Origin: Variovorax sp. YR216
Lineage (GTDB): Bacteria > Pseudomonadota > Gammaproteobacteria > Burkholderiales > Burkholderiaceae_C
Assembly: GCF_900107745.1 (NCBI RefSeq)
Contig: NZ_FNRO01000002.1
Location: 248,001 to 312,000 of the forward strand
Direction: 5' to 3'
Length of the DNA: 64,000 nt
Each line of letters starts with the position of its first letter. Position 1 is the first letter of the stretch. Shown in pieces: positions 9,354-18,700 of the stretch. The notes beneath the pieces are model-generated. The model was not told the DNA's origin, ran no database searches, and saw nothing but the letters and a program-made list of their open reading frames with translations. Position numbers and translations under genes: made by a program.

Positions 9354-10682
9354 ATGAGTGACTTCAATCGCCGCACGATTCTCAAGAGCTCGGCGGGCTT
9401 CGCGGCCGCGGCGTCGCTCGGCGTCGGCACGGCCGTCTTTTCGCCGTTCGCCAATGCCCAGACGATGACCTTCAAGCCCGAGAAGGGCGCCAAGCTGCGC
9501 GTGCTGCGGTGGAGCCGTTTCGTGCAGGGCGACATCGACGCCTACATGGCCAACGTCAAGAAGTTCAGCGAAGCCACCGGTGTCGAAGTGCGGGTCGACA
9601 ACGAAGGCTGGGAAGACGTGCGGCCGAAGGCGGCCGTCGCGGCCAATACCGGCGCGGGGCCGGACATCATCCTGTCGACCAACGACGACGCGAACCTCTA
9701 CCCCGAGAAGTTGCTCGACGTGACCGATCTCGCCGAATACCTCGGCAAGAAATACGGCGGCTGGTATCCGGCGGGCGAGATGTTCATGCGGCCCGACGGC
9801 AAGCGCTGGCTTGGCCTGCCGCTGGGCGCGGCCGGCTCGCTGATGGTGTATCGCGAGAGCATGCTCAAGGCGGCCGGCTTCGACACCTTCCCGAAGAACA
9901 ACGACGACTTCCTGAAGATGTACAAGGCGCTCAAGGCAAAGGGCACCCCGGGCGGCATGGCGCTCGGCAATGCAACGGGCGACAGCACCTGGACCAACTG
10001 GCTGGTCTGGTCCTTCGGCGGCAAGCTGGTCGACAAGAACAACAAGGTGGTGATCGACAGCCCCGAGACGCTCAAGGCGCTCGAATACGCCAAGGAGCTG
10101 TACGCGAACTTCATCCCCGGCACGCTCTCCTGGCTGGATCCGAACAACAACAAGGCCTTCCTCGACGGGCAGATCAGCGTCACCAACAACGGCATCTCGA
10201 TCTACTACGCTGCGAAGAACTCGCCCGACGCGAAGGTCAAGGAGCTGGCCTCCGACATCAACCACGCGGTCTTCCCGGTGGGGCCGGTGGGCGTGCCGAC
10301 CGAGTCGCACCTGTTCTTCAACCAGATGGTCATGAAGTACACCAAGTACCCGCAGGCCGCGAAAGAGTTCCTGCGCTTCATGATGGAGCGGCCGCAGTTC
10401 GACGACTGGCTCAAGGGCGCGGGCGGCTACGTCGCGCAGCCGCTGCGCGCCTTCGAGGCGAACGAGATCTGGACCGTGGACCCGAAGAACACGCCGTACC
10501 GCGATTCGGTCAAGAACCTGCGGCCGGCGGGCTACGAAGGCAAGCTGGGCTATGCATCGGCCGGCGTGGCGGCGGACTTCATCATCCCGAACATGGTGGC
10601 CGAGGCCGCGAGCGGCTCGAAGTCGCCGAAGGAGGCCGCGGAACGCGCGCAAAAACGTGCAGAACGCTATTACAAGGTCTGA
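9354..10682 (+). CDS. extracellular sugar-binding protein of ABC importer (Tat-type signal)
   Basis: A 442-residue family 1 solute-binding protein that would capture the substrate in the periplasm. The N-terminus has a twin-arginine motif (NRRTILKSSAGF) and ends with ANA-Q, suggesting export by Tat in folded form. The mature part has the usual two-lobe pattern (VRVDNEGWEDVRPKAAVAANTGAGPDII; NNGISIYYAAKN). It lies 39 bases after the ATPase gene, with AGGAGA before the ATG, and precedes two permease genes. Binding specificity cannot be read from the sequence. Confidence 0.92.
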   Translation: MSDFNRRTILKSSAGFAAAASLGVGTAVFSPFANAQTMTFKPEKGAKLRVLRWSRFVQGDIDAYMANVKKFSEATGVEVRVDNEGWEDVRPKAAVAANTGAGPDIILSTNDDANLYPEKLLDVTDLAEYLGKKYGGWYPAGEMFMRPDGKRWLGLPLGAAGSLMVYRESMLKAAGFDTFPKNNDDFLKMYKALKAKGTPGGMALGNATGDSTWTNWLVWSFGGKLVDKNNKVVIDSPETLKALEYAKELYANFIPGTLSWLDPNNNKAFLDGQISVTNNGISIYYAAKNSPDAKVKELASDINHAVFPVGPVGVPTESHLFFNQMVMKYTKYPQAAKEFLRFMMERPQFDDWLKGAGGYVAQPLRAFEANEIWTVDPKNTPYRDSVKNLRPAGYEGKLGYASAGVAADFIIPNMVAEAASGSKSPKEAAERAQKRAERYYKV

Positions 10683-10710
10683 GGACGGTCGCGCAGGCGC
10701 GCCGCATTCC

Positions 10711-11619
10711 ATGACGCTGCTCGCCCGCTTCCAGAACAGCCGCAACGCCCTCGGCTTCGCTTTCATGCTGCCGGCGGCGGTGCTGCTGCTGCTGTTCCTG
10801 ACCTATCCGCTCGGCCTGGGCACCTGGCTCGGCTTCACCGACACCAAGGTGGGCCGGGGCGGGGAGTGGATCGGGCTGGAGAACTACGTCTTTCTCTGGA
10901 ACGACGCGGTCACGCGGCTGGCGCTGTTCAACACGCTCTTCTATACGGCGGTCGCCAGCGTGTTCAAGTTCTTCCTCGGGCTGTGGCTCGCGGTGCTGCT
11001 GAACAAGAACATCCGCTTCAAGACCTTCTTCCGCGCGGTCATCCTGCTGCCGTACATCGTGCCGACGGCGCTGTCGGCGATCGCGTTCTGGTGGATCTAC
11101 GACTCGCAGTTCTCCATCATCAGCTGGGCGCTGGTGAAGATGGGGCTGATCGACCACTACATCGACTTCCTCGGCGATCCGTGGAACGCGCGGCTGGCGG
11201 TGATCGCAGCCAATGTGTGGCGCGGCGTGCCCTTCGTCGCGATCACGCTGCTGGCGGGGCTGCAGACCATATCCCCGTCGTACTACGAGGCCTCTGCCAT
11301 CGACGGCGCGACGCCGTGGCAGCAGTTCCGCCATGTGACGCTGCCGCTGCTCACGCCGATCATCGCGGTGGTGATGACCTTCTCGGTGCTGTTCACCTTC
11401 ACCGACTTCCAGCTCATCTACGTGATCACGCGCGGTGGTCCGCTCAACGCGACGCACCTGATGGCGACGCTGTCGTTCCAGCGGGCGATCTCGGGCGGTG
11501 CGCTGGGCGAGGGCGCGGCGATCGCGATCGCGATGGTGCCGTTCCTGCTCGCCTGCATCATGTTCAGCTACTTCGGGCTCCAGCGGCGCGCGTGGCAACA
11601 GGGAGGCTCCGACAAATGA
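10711..11619 (+). CDS. ABC sugar transporter permease (MalF-like)
   Basis: A 302-residue inner-membrane permease with about six hydrophobic segments. The coupling-helix (EAA) motif EASAIDGATPWQQFRHVTLP, which docks onto the ATPase, is visible. The frame remains open upstream into the binding-protein gene, but the hydrophobic N-terminus begins at MTLLARFQNS, 28 bases after the previous stop. The ribosome site is weak. Its stop overlaps the start of the second permease as ATGA, so the two subunits are made together. Confidence 0.92.
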   Translation: MTLLARFQNSRNALGFAFMLPAAVLLLLFLTYPLGLGTWLGFTDTKVGRGGEWIGLENYVFLWNDAVTRLALFNTLFYTAVASVFKFFLGLWLAVLLNKNIRFKTFFRAVILLPYIVPTALSAIAFWWIYDSQFSIISWALVKMGLIDHYIDFLGDPWNARLAVIAANVWRGVPFVAITLLAGLQTISPSYYEASAIDGATPWQQFRHVTLPLLTPIIAVVMTFSVLFTFTDFQLIYVITRGGPLNATHLMATLSFQRAISGGALGEGAAIAIAMVPFLLACIMFSYFGLQRRAWQQGGSDK

Positions 11620-12494
11620 GCGCCAATCAAGCGAAGATGGATGTGGTCGGCATGGGCTACCTGGAGTCCGTTCCGCGCAAGGTGGTCACGGTCTACCTGC
11701 CGCTCCTGGTCTTCCTCATCGTGCTGCTGTTCCCGTTCTACTGGATGGCGATCACCTCGGTGAAGCCCGACGCGGAGCTGCTCTCGCGCGAGGGCAACCC
11801 GTTCTGGGTGGTCGCGCCGACCATCAACCACTTCCAGAAGCTGCTGTTCGAGACCTCCTACCCGCAATGGCTGTGGAACACGCTGCTGGTGTCGGTGGTG
11901 TCGACCTTCGCATCGCTCGCGTGCTCGGTGTTCGCGGCCTACGCGATCGAGCGGCTGCGCTTCAAGGGCTCGCGGCAGACCGGGCTGGCGATCTTCCTGG
12001 CCTACCTCGTGCCGCCGTCGATCCTGTTCATCCCGCTCGCGAACGTGGTGTTCAACCTCGGCATGTTCGACACGCGCTGGGCGCTGATCCTGACGTATCC
12101 GACCTTCCTGATCCCGTTCTGCACCTGGCTGCTGATGGGCTACTTCCGCTCGATTCCGGCGGAACTGGAGGAGTGCGCACTGATCGACGGCGCGAGCCGC
12201 TGGCAGATCCTCGTGAAGATCGTGCTGCCGCTCGCGGTGCCGGGGCTGATCTCGGCCGGCATCTTCGCGTTCACGCTGTCGTGGAACGAGTTCATCTACG
12301 CGCTGACTTTCGTCTCGTCGTCGGAGATCAAGACGCTGCCCGTCGGCGTGGTCACCGAGCTGGTACAGGGCGACGTCTACCAGTGGGGCCCGCTGATGGC
12401 CGGCGCGCTGCTCGGCTCGCTGCCGGTGGCGTTCATTTACTCGTTCTTCGTCGAGTACTACGTGTCGGGGATGACCGGTTCGGTCAAGGAGTGA
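11616..12494 (+). CDS. ABC sugar transporter permease (MalG-like)
   Basis: A 292-residue second permease of the importer. The coupling motif reads EECALIDGASRWQILVKIVLP, and about six transmembrane segments are predicted by eye. A GGGAGG site precedes the ATG, which overlaps the first permease by four bases. Its stop overlaps by 11 bases the 3' end of the convergent TPR gene. With the ATPase, binding protein and first permease it completes a functional importer. Confidence 0.92.
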   Translation: MSANQAKMDVVGMGYLESVPRKVVTVYLPLLVFLIVLLFPFYWMAITSVKPDAELLSREGNPFWVVAPTINHFQKLLFETSYPQWLWNTLLVSVVSTFASLACSVFAAYAIERLRFKGSRQTGLAIFLAYLVPPSILFIPLANVVFNLGMFDTRWALILTYPTFLIPFCTWLLMGYFRSIPAELEECALIDGASRWQILVKIVLPLAVPGLISAGIFAFTLSWNEFIYALTFVSSSEIKTLPVGVVTELVQGDVYQWGPLMAGALLGSLPVAFIYSFFVEYYVSGMTGSVKE

Positions 12495-14244
12495 TCGCTT
12501 CGAGCGCGGCCCGCAATTCCGAAAGCACGCTACCCCAGTCGCCCGGCGACGGCTGGCGGAAGACGCGGAAGGCCGGATACCACGGCGTCGTGGTGCTGCT
12601 CGTGAACCAGCGCCAGTCTGCCGCGTAGGGCAGCAGCAGCCAGGCCGGCGCACCGATCGCACCCGCGAGGTGCGCGATCGACGTGTCGGTGGTGATGAGC
12701 AGGTCGAGCGCCATGATCTGCGCGGCCGTGTTCACGAAATCGGATGCATCGAAGCACTGGACCGCCGGGCCCTCGGTGCCGGCATCGGCCTGCTTCAGCG
12801 TCTCGGGAAGCAGCAGGCTCCAGACACTCGCGTTCACTGGAAGCGACGCACGCAGCGGCGCCAGCGCGATCGAGCGCTTGTGGTTCTCCGGGTGGTCGGG
12901 ATTTCCGGTCCAGACGATGCCGATGCGCGGCCCCGGCTGCGACGCGATCGACTGCCGCCAGTGGTCGACCCGTTCCGGATCGGCCTGCAGGTACGGGACC
13001 TCGCTGGTGAGGCCCGGCATGTCGAAGAGCCCGAGCGCCAGGGGCAGGCTCATCAGCGGGCAATGGAAGTCATAGGCCGGCAGCGCATCGCCGCGGCCCG
13101 CGAGGACGTCCACGCCCTTCAACGAGCGCAGGCTGCCCAGCAGCGACCGCTGCACCTCGAACACGATCCGGGCGCCGCGCGATGCCAGCAGCGGCACATA
13201 GCGGCAGAACTGCAGTGTGTCTCCGAAACCCTGCTCGGCGTGGATCAGCAACGTCTTTCCCTGGAGCGGCTCGGTGCCGGTCCAGCGGGGTGCGTCGAAG
13301 GTTCGGGCGTGGCCGAATCGCTCTTCCTCGATCCGTTGCTCGTACGCAGGCCAGCCGTGCGCGAAATCGCCGGCGCCGAGCAGGCACAACGCCCGGTTCC
13401 ATCGCACGCCGGCCGGCGCGTCCGGCTGCGCCAGCAACCGGTCGTAGTGCGGGATGGCCTCGGGGTGCCGCTGCACGTCGCGCAGCGCATTCGCGAGGTT
13501 CATTCGCACCTGCCCGTCGTTCGGGTCCTGTGCGAGCAGGTGTTCGTAGAGCGGGATGCCTTCGTCGAAGCGATCGACCGCGCACAGTGCGTTCGCGAGA
13601 TTGAATTCGATCTCGGGGCGGCCGGGGGCCAGCCTGCGCGCCTTTTCGAGCGTGGCGAGGGCATCATCGTGCCGCAGCAGCGCGAGTTCGGCGACGCCGA
13701 GGTTCATCAGCAGCTCGGCGCTGTCCGGTTTCGCGCGCAAGGCTTCGGCGAAAGCCGCGCGGGCCTCTTCATGCCGACCGGTCTCGAAGAGCGACTCGCC
13801 GAAGCGGCGCAGCAGGTCCGGCCCCAGGGGCTCGATCTGCCGCATCTGCATGAAGCACTGGATGGCCTCTTCATGCCGTCCGAGGGCGTGCAATGCATCG
13901 GCCTTGTGCGGTAGTACGCGCGTCTCGCCGGGCCGCTGCGCGAGCACATGCTCGAAGCCTGCAAGGGCGCTCTCGAGGTCGCCGGCCTGCCGGTGCAGCA
14001 ATGCGAGGTTGAAGCGCATCGCCACGTTGCCGGGATCGCGCTGCAGCGAATCGCCGAGCAGACCGATCGCGCCCGGAATATCGCCCTTGCTGGCGGCGAT
14101 CAGCCCGAGCATCGCCGGCGCGCGCGCATCGCCCGGGTCGGCCTGGCGCAATGTCTTCCATGCGGCTTCCGCCAGATCCACACGGCCCTCGCGCTGGTGG
14201 GCCAGTGCGCGGTTCGCCAGCTCCGACTTCTGCTGCGGCGACAT
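12484..14244 (-). CDS. TPR protein with C-terminal glycosyltransferase-like domain
   Basis: A 586-residue protein. The first 340 or so residues are tandem TPR units (for example DARAPAMLGLIAASKGDIPGAI, AELLMNLGVAELALLRHDDAL). The C-terminal 250 residues resemble the heptosyltransferase/GT41-like fold (GKTLLIHAEQGFGDTLQFCRY; TTDTSIAHLAGAIGAPAWLLLP), the layout of bacterial O-linked glycosyltransferase-like proteins. A longer upstream frame is spurious: the ATG at 14244 shares a base with the upstream DUF6165 stop (TGATG). A role in modifying surface glycans or proteins is family inference; donor and acceptor are unknown. Confidence 0.85.
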   Translation of the reverse strand: MSPQQKSELANRALAHQREGRVDLAEAAWKTLRQADPGDARAPAMLGLIAASKGDIPGAIGLLGDSLQRDPGNVAMRFNLALLHRQAGDLESALAGFEHVLAQRPGETRVLPHKADALHALGRHEEAIQCFMQMRQIEPLGPDLLRRFGESLFETGRHEEARAAFAEALRAKPDSAELLMNLGVAELALLRHDDALATLEKARRLAPGRPEIEFNLANALCAVDRFDEGIPLYEHLLAQDPNDGQVRMNLANALRDVQRHPEAIPHYDRLLAQPDAPAGVRWNRALCLLGAGDFAHGWPAYEQRIEEERFGHARTFDAPRWTGTEPLQGKTLLIHAEQGFGDTLQFCRYVPLLASRGARIVFEVQRSLLGSLRSLKGVDVLAGRGDALPAYDFHCPLMSLPLALGLFDMPGLTSEVPYLQADPERVDHWRQSIASQPGPRIGIVWTGNPDHPENHKRSIALAPLRASLPVNASVWSLLLPETLKQADAGTEGPAVQCFDASDFVNTAAQIMALDLLITTDTSIAHLAGAIGAPAWLLLPYAADWRWFTSSTTTPWYPAFRVFRQPSPGDWGSVLSELRAALEAITP

Positions 14245-14654
14245 CAGAGGTGCTCTTTCACCTCGTCGAGCTGCGACCCGAGCAGGGCGTTGATGCGGTG
14301 CTTGAGGGCAGCGCGGCGGTCGTTCGTCAGGTACACCTGCCGGGCGGCCTCGATGAACTTCGCGTCGAAGCGGGATTCGCGTTCGGCGTGGCGCACTTCG
14401 TTCTCGATGTCCCAGAGCCGCTTGTTGACGGCGAGCAGCTCGGCCTGCACCTGTTCGATGGCGGCGGCTTCTGGAGAGGTTTCCAGCACCTCGGCGGTCG
14501 CCCTGGAAAGCAGGTCGAGTTCGCGCCTGACGAAGACCAGCTTGGACTCGTCGGTCACGCGCTCCTGCTTGATCTCGAGAATCGTCTTTTTGTCGAAGAG
14601 TTCGCCGGGCGAAACCGGGACCATTACGGGTGCGTGCACGAGGAAATCCGCCAT
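14244..14654 (-). CDS. DUF6165 family protein
   Basis: A 136-residue, charged, largely helical protein beginning MADFLVHAPVMVPVSPGELFDKKTILEIKQ, which I recognise as the DUF6165 type. The middle is probably coiled coil (residues about 50-95). The frame is open to 14705, but the conserved family N-terminus starts at 14654. It is translationally coupled to the TPR glycosyltransferase-like gene (TGATG), suggesting joint function, perhaps in glycan assembly. No enzymatic motif is seen. Confidence 0.75.
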   Translation of the reverse strand: MADFLVHAPVMVPVSPGELFDKKTILEIKQERVTDESKLVFVRRELDLLSRATAEVLETSPEAAAIEQVQAELLAVNKRLWDIENEVRHAERESRFDAKFIEAARQVYLTNDRRAALKHRINALLGSQLDEVKEHL

Positions 14655-14788
14655 CAAGCCAAAGAAGCCGCGAATTGTAAAAGGGCCCCGGCAGGCCCAA
14701 TCCATGGTTCGCAGTGAGCTTGTTCGGGCCGGAGGCGACCGCGATCCGCGGTTCCTGCAAACTGGGTGGACGTCAGCCGGAGATCAAC

Positions 14789-15292
14789 ATGATTCGATCC
14801 TGGGCGCTTTCGATGCTGCTTGCTGCCGGCGTATCCGCAGCGAGCGCGGCGGACCTCACCGTCGTCTTCGTCAATCCGGAGAACTTCCGCGATGCCGCGT
14901 ATTCGCGCTCTTTCCCCAGCGAGCGCGATCGCGCCGAGGTCCTGCGCGACGTGCAGCAGCACCTGCAGCGGCTCGCCGACCGGTACCTGGGGCCGGGCGA
15001 CGCGCTGCGCATCGAGGTGCTCGACATCGACCTGGCCGGTGATTTCAATCCGCTGCGCCGTGGGGGTTCCGAGGTGCGGGTCCTGACCGACATCACCTGG
15101 CCGCGCATGGAGCTTCGCTACACGCTCAGCCGCGATGGGCAGGTGATCGCGAGCGGCCACGAGCGCATCAGCGACATGAACTACCTCGTGATGGCAAGGC
15201 GCAACTCGGGCAGCGACCGCTTCATCTACGAGCGTCCGATGCTGGACGACTGGTTTGCGCGCCGCATCGTCGCCGCCAAGGAACACGGCTGA
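14789..15292 (+). CDS. DUF3016 domain-containing exported protein
   Basis: A 167-residue protein with a signal peptide (MIRSWALSMLLAAGVSAASA) and a mature part of the DUF3016 type (VVFVNPENFRDAAYS; LRIEVLDIDLAGDFNP; WPRMELRYTL). Function is unknown; a periplasmic location follows from the signal. The start is chosen for the signal peptide and CCGGAGA six bases upstream, although the frame is open back to 14714. It is divergent from the DUF6165 gene. Confidence 0.8.
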   Translation: MIRSWALSMLLAAGVSAASAADLTVVFVNPENFRDAAYSRSFPSERDRAEVLRDVQQHLQRLADRYLGPGDALRIEVLDIDLAGDFNPLRRGGSEVRVLTDITWPRMELRYTLSRDGQVIASGHERISDMNYLVMARRNSGSDRFIYERPMLDDWFARRIVAAKEHG

Positions 15293-15349
15293 TCCGGGCG
15301 AATCCAATGTCTTGCCGGCGACTCTTTCCGTGCCGGCAGGAGGTGTGCG

Positions 15350-15712
15350 ATGAAGCAACTGAAGCACTGGCAGGACGTGGTGAATGCACTGCTGGGTGTG
15401 TGGCTGGCGATTTCACCCTGGCTCGTGAGCTACCAGGACATTCCGTCGCCCACCGCGAACGCGGTGCTCGTCGGCGTGGCGCTGGTGGCCGCGGCGTTGG
15501 GCGCGATGATCGTGCCGCGCGCTTGGGAAGAATGGACCGAATGCGCGCTCGGCGCGTGGCTGGTCATCTCCCCGTGGGTGATCGGCTTCGGCATGCATCG
15601 CCAGGCGATGCTGACCGCGGTGATCACCGGCGCGGTAATCGTGGCGCTGGCACTCTGGACGCTGGTGACCGACAAGGAATACAGCGGCTGGCTCCATCGC
15701 CCGGCGCACTGA
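15350..15712 (+). CDS. SPW repeat membrane protein
   Basis: A 120-residue integral membrane protein with two SPW repeats: WQDVVNALLGVWLAISPWLV (about residues 7-26) and WTECALGAWLVISPWVIGF (about 62-80). Each has the Ser-Pro-Trp signature inside a hydrophobic helix, giving four likely membrane segments. CAGGAGG lies eight bases before the ATG. Function is unknown. It converges on the CHAT gene with 24 bases between the stops. Confidence 0.85.
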   Translation: MKQLKHWQDVVNALLGVWLAISPWLVSYQDIPSPTANAVLVGVALVAAALGAMIVPRAWEEWTECALGAWLVISPWVIGFGMHRQAMLTAVITGAVIVALALWTLVTDKEYSGWLHRPAH

Positions 15713-15736
15713 CCGCGCGGGCGTGCCGCCGCCGGT

Positions 15737-18700
15737 TCAGCCGGCGAGCGGCGCCTTCGGCCGATCCGACCGCACCCTGCGCGCCGGCCGCAGTTGCTGG
15801 ATGAGCGCGACCAGCCGGTCGGCCATGCGCCGGCAGGCCTCGCCGCCGCCCGTGAGAAAACGGGCGTCGAGCAGGATCGACAGCATGTCGAGGTGGTCGA
15901 TCGTCGTGTCGATGCGGCGCACCTGCGGGCCGAGGTTCGCCAGCGCGTCGCGGTAGGCCTCGAGCACGGATGCCAGCGCCGCATCGCCGGCATCGTCCGG
16001 CGCGGCGAAGCTGCCGTCGCGCAGTCTTTCCACCAGCAGGGCTTCGGGGCTTGCGACCACGTCCCATGTATCGCCGTCGTGCGCGGTGGCCCGGGAGATG
16101 ATCTGGCCGCACTGCCTTGCGAGCGCCACGCCGTTCGACATTGCCTCCGGCGCATCCCATCCGTCGAGCGCGGTCTGCAGCGCGAGCGCACGCAAGGCCT
16201 CGCAGGGGCGGAAACCGTCGTCGCCCGCCATGCCTTCGGCGCGCGCATACGCCTGCAGGCCGGCCTGCACCGCGTCTTCCAACGCGCCGCGCCATCGGTG
16301 GCGCTGTGCGGCGGTGCCCTTGATGCGCAGCAGATGCAGCGCGAACACGACCGCCTTGCGCTCGCAGGCTTCGCCGAGCAGTGCGTACCGATCGGCGTTG
16401 GTGCGCAGCGGCGCGGCCGTGTGGCAGAGCGTGCCGCCGGATACGAGGCGATCGAGCGCGCGCAGCCGCCCGATGCCGTGGTCGATCAGCGGCAGGCCCT
16501 TGGGCATCGGCCGGGGTGGGTACTTGCGGGCCGCCTGTTGCTCGGCATGGATGCGCTCGATGTCGCGTTCGGCGCGCGCGAAGCCGAGTTCGACCTCCAC
16601 CGCCGCCAGTTGTTCGATATCGCGGATCGGCACGCGGCCCTGCAGGTCGACCGTCTGGATCGCCACGACCAGGGCCCCGTAGGCCTGTTCGGGACAGCCG
16701 AGATCGCGCCAGATCGCGCCGAGCGCGGATTGCAGCAGCGGCAGCCGCAGCCACGAGGGCGGGCAGCGCCGGTCGCGCGCATCCTCGATCGCCCGGATGC
16801 GCGCCTGCCGCTCGCTCTCCAGCGCGCGGTCGGGGCAGCGCGCGATCTCGACACGGGCGCGCGCGAGTTCGTCGAGCATCTCGTCGATCGACACGAAGGG
16901 CGCACGGCCCCCGGCGGCGCCGGAAGCAGCGTCGGCCGGCTCCGCAAGCCAGAGCGGGTCGCCATAGGCCTGGAAGGCGCCCCAGGTCACGTTGTCGGAT
17001 CGCGTGGCCCACAGGGCCTGGCGCGCCTCGAACACCGCTTCGCCGAAGGGCCGCCGGTTCTGCAGCAGCGACTGGTAGAACACCTCGCCGAACTGCTGCG
17101 CCAGCTTGTCGTCCACCGCCCAGCCCGCGACGACCACGCAGCGCACGCCGATGGCCATCAGCTCGCGCGCGACGCTGCCGGCCAGCTTGTTGCCGTCGCG
17201 CACGGTCGGCCCGGCCGCACCGCCCGGGTCGATCTGGCCCAGGTGGCAGCAGTTGAGGAAGACCAGCTCCGGCACCGATTCCATCGCCTCGATCTCGGCG
17301 GCGGTGATGAGCAGCCCGCCCGAGAGCACGACGCCGCTGCGGCGAAGCCCGTCCACATGCCGCTGGTCGAACACCCCGTGTGCGGACACGTGCAGGATCC
17401 GATAGGGCTTGCGGTAGAGCTTCGCGAGCACGTCTGAGGCGAGGTTGTCGGCACCGATGGCGCGGCTCACCTCGTAGCCCATGCCGACGAGCAGACCCGC
17501 AACCGCGTTCGCTTCCACCTCGGCGCCGGACAGCGAATCCGGGTCCTTGCCCTGCGGGTTGGCCGGATCGGGAAACGCCGCCGCGAAGCCCTGCACCGAC
17601 GGATTGCCGACCACATAGGCGCTGCGCGCAACGCTCTGCCGCACATCGCGCCGGTAGGCCGAGGACGACAGCTGCCGCACCACCGGCGTGCACAGCGCCA
17701 GCGGCACGAGCGGGCCGTCGGTCTGCGCCTCGGTCGCGAACAGCGGATCGGTCAGCATCAGCTCCCACGGCAGGTTGGCGGTCGCGCCGTCGACCACCAG
17801 GACGATGCGCTGGAGCTGCCGCGCCGCGTCCTTGAAGTCCGGCGGCACGATGAGCTGGAACAGCATGCGGCCGAAGTCGGCGTTCCATTGCGTCTGGCTG
17901 ATCTGCTGGCGCACCAGCGTCTCGATCAGGCTCGGCTGGCGCTGCTGTACGACCGTCTCGGCCCGCGCGCGCTGGCCGACATAGAGAAAGCGCAGCCGGT
18001 CGGCGAGCCGCGTTGCGCCGTCGGGGCGCGGCGCGGTGCCGGGGTCGTCCGCATCGGTGACGATCAGCCGCGGCCAGTAGCTGGCGCCGCGCGCGTCGAA
18101 CAGGCGCTGGCGCAGCCCGGTGCCCTGTGCGAGTTCGGGGTTGCAGGCGAGCAGCGTGTCCTTCGCCGCGGCGGCCGTCTGCAGCCGGGACGCGAGCTGG
18201 CGCAGCTCGTAGACCGCGGTGATGGCGGTGTCGAGATAGAGCTCGACGATGTCCAGCTGCGACACGCGCACCGACAGGCCGGTGGTGCGCCGGAACTTCT
18301 CGTTGGCATCGATGACGCCGCGCACCACCGCCTCGACCGAGCCGGCGATCGTCAGGTTGGCCGACGAGTTGTAGCCCAGCAGCAGCGTCGCGAGCGGCAC
18401 CTCGCGGTCCTCGCGGCCCATCACGTCGACCACCTGCAGCAGGTAGCGCAGCACGCCGGCGCGCACCGCGATCATCAGCGCGTCCTGGCTCAGATTGCCC
18501 TCGTAGCTGCCGAGGCCGGTAACCACGGCGCCGGTGAGCACCCCCCGCCGGCGCTCGATCGCGCTGGGCGTGCGCAGCACCACCGCGGCGGTGCCGAGCG
18601 GGCCGGCATAAAGGTCGAGCGCGCGTCGCTGCGCGAGCTGGCCGTCCATGAGCTCGGCGTCGATGAGTGCCTCGGTGCCGGCCATCGAGTCGTTCTCGTA

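Noticed and set aside
8184..10766. An 860-codon minus-strand frame opposite the ABC importer genes
   Set aside because: It is antisense to well-defined ATPase and receptor genes, and has low-complexity Arg/Val/His/Leu composition.
15731..15745. Hairpin GCCGG-TTCAG-CCGGC between the SPW and CHAT stops as a bidirectional terminator
   Set aside because: The stem is only five pairs, it lies partly inside the CHAT coding end, and no T-run follows on either strand.
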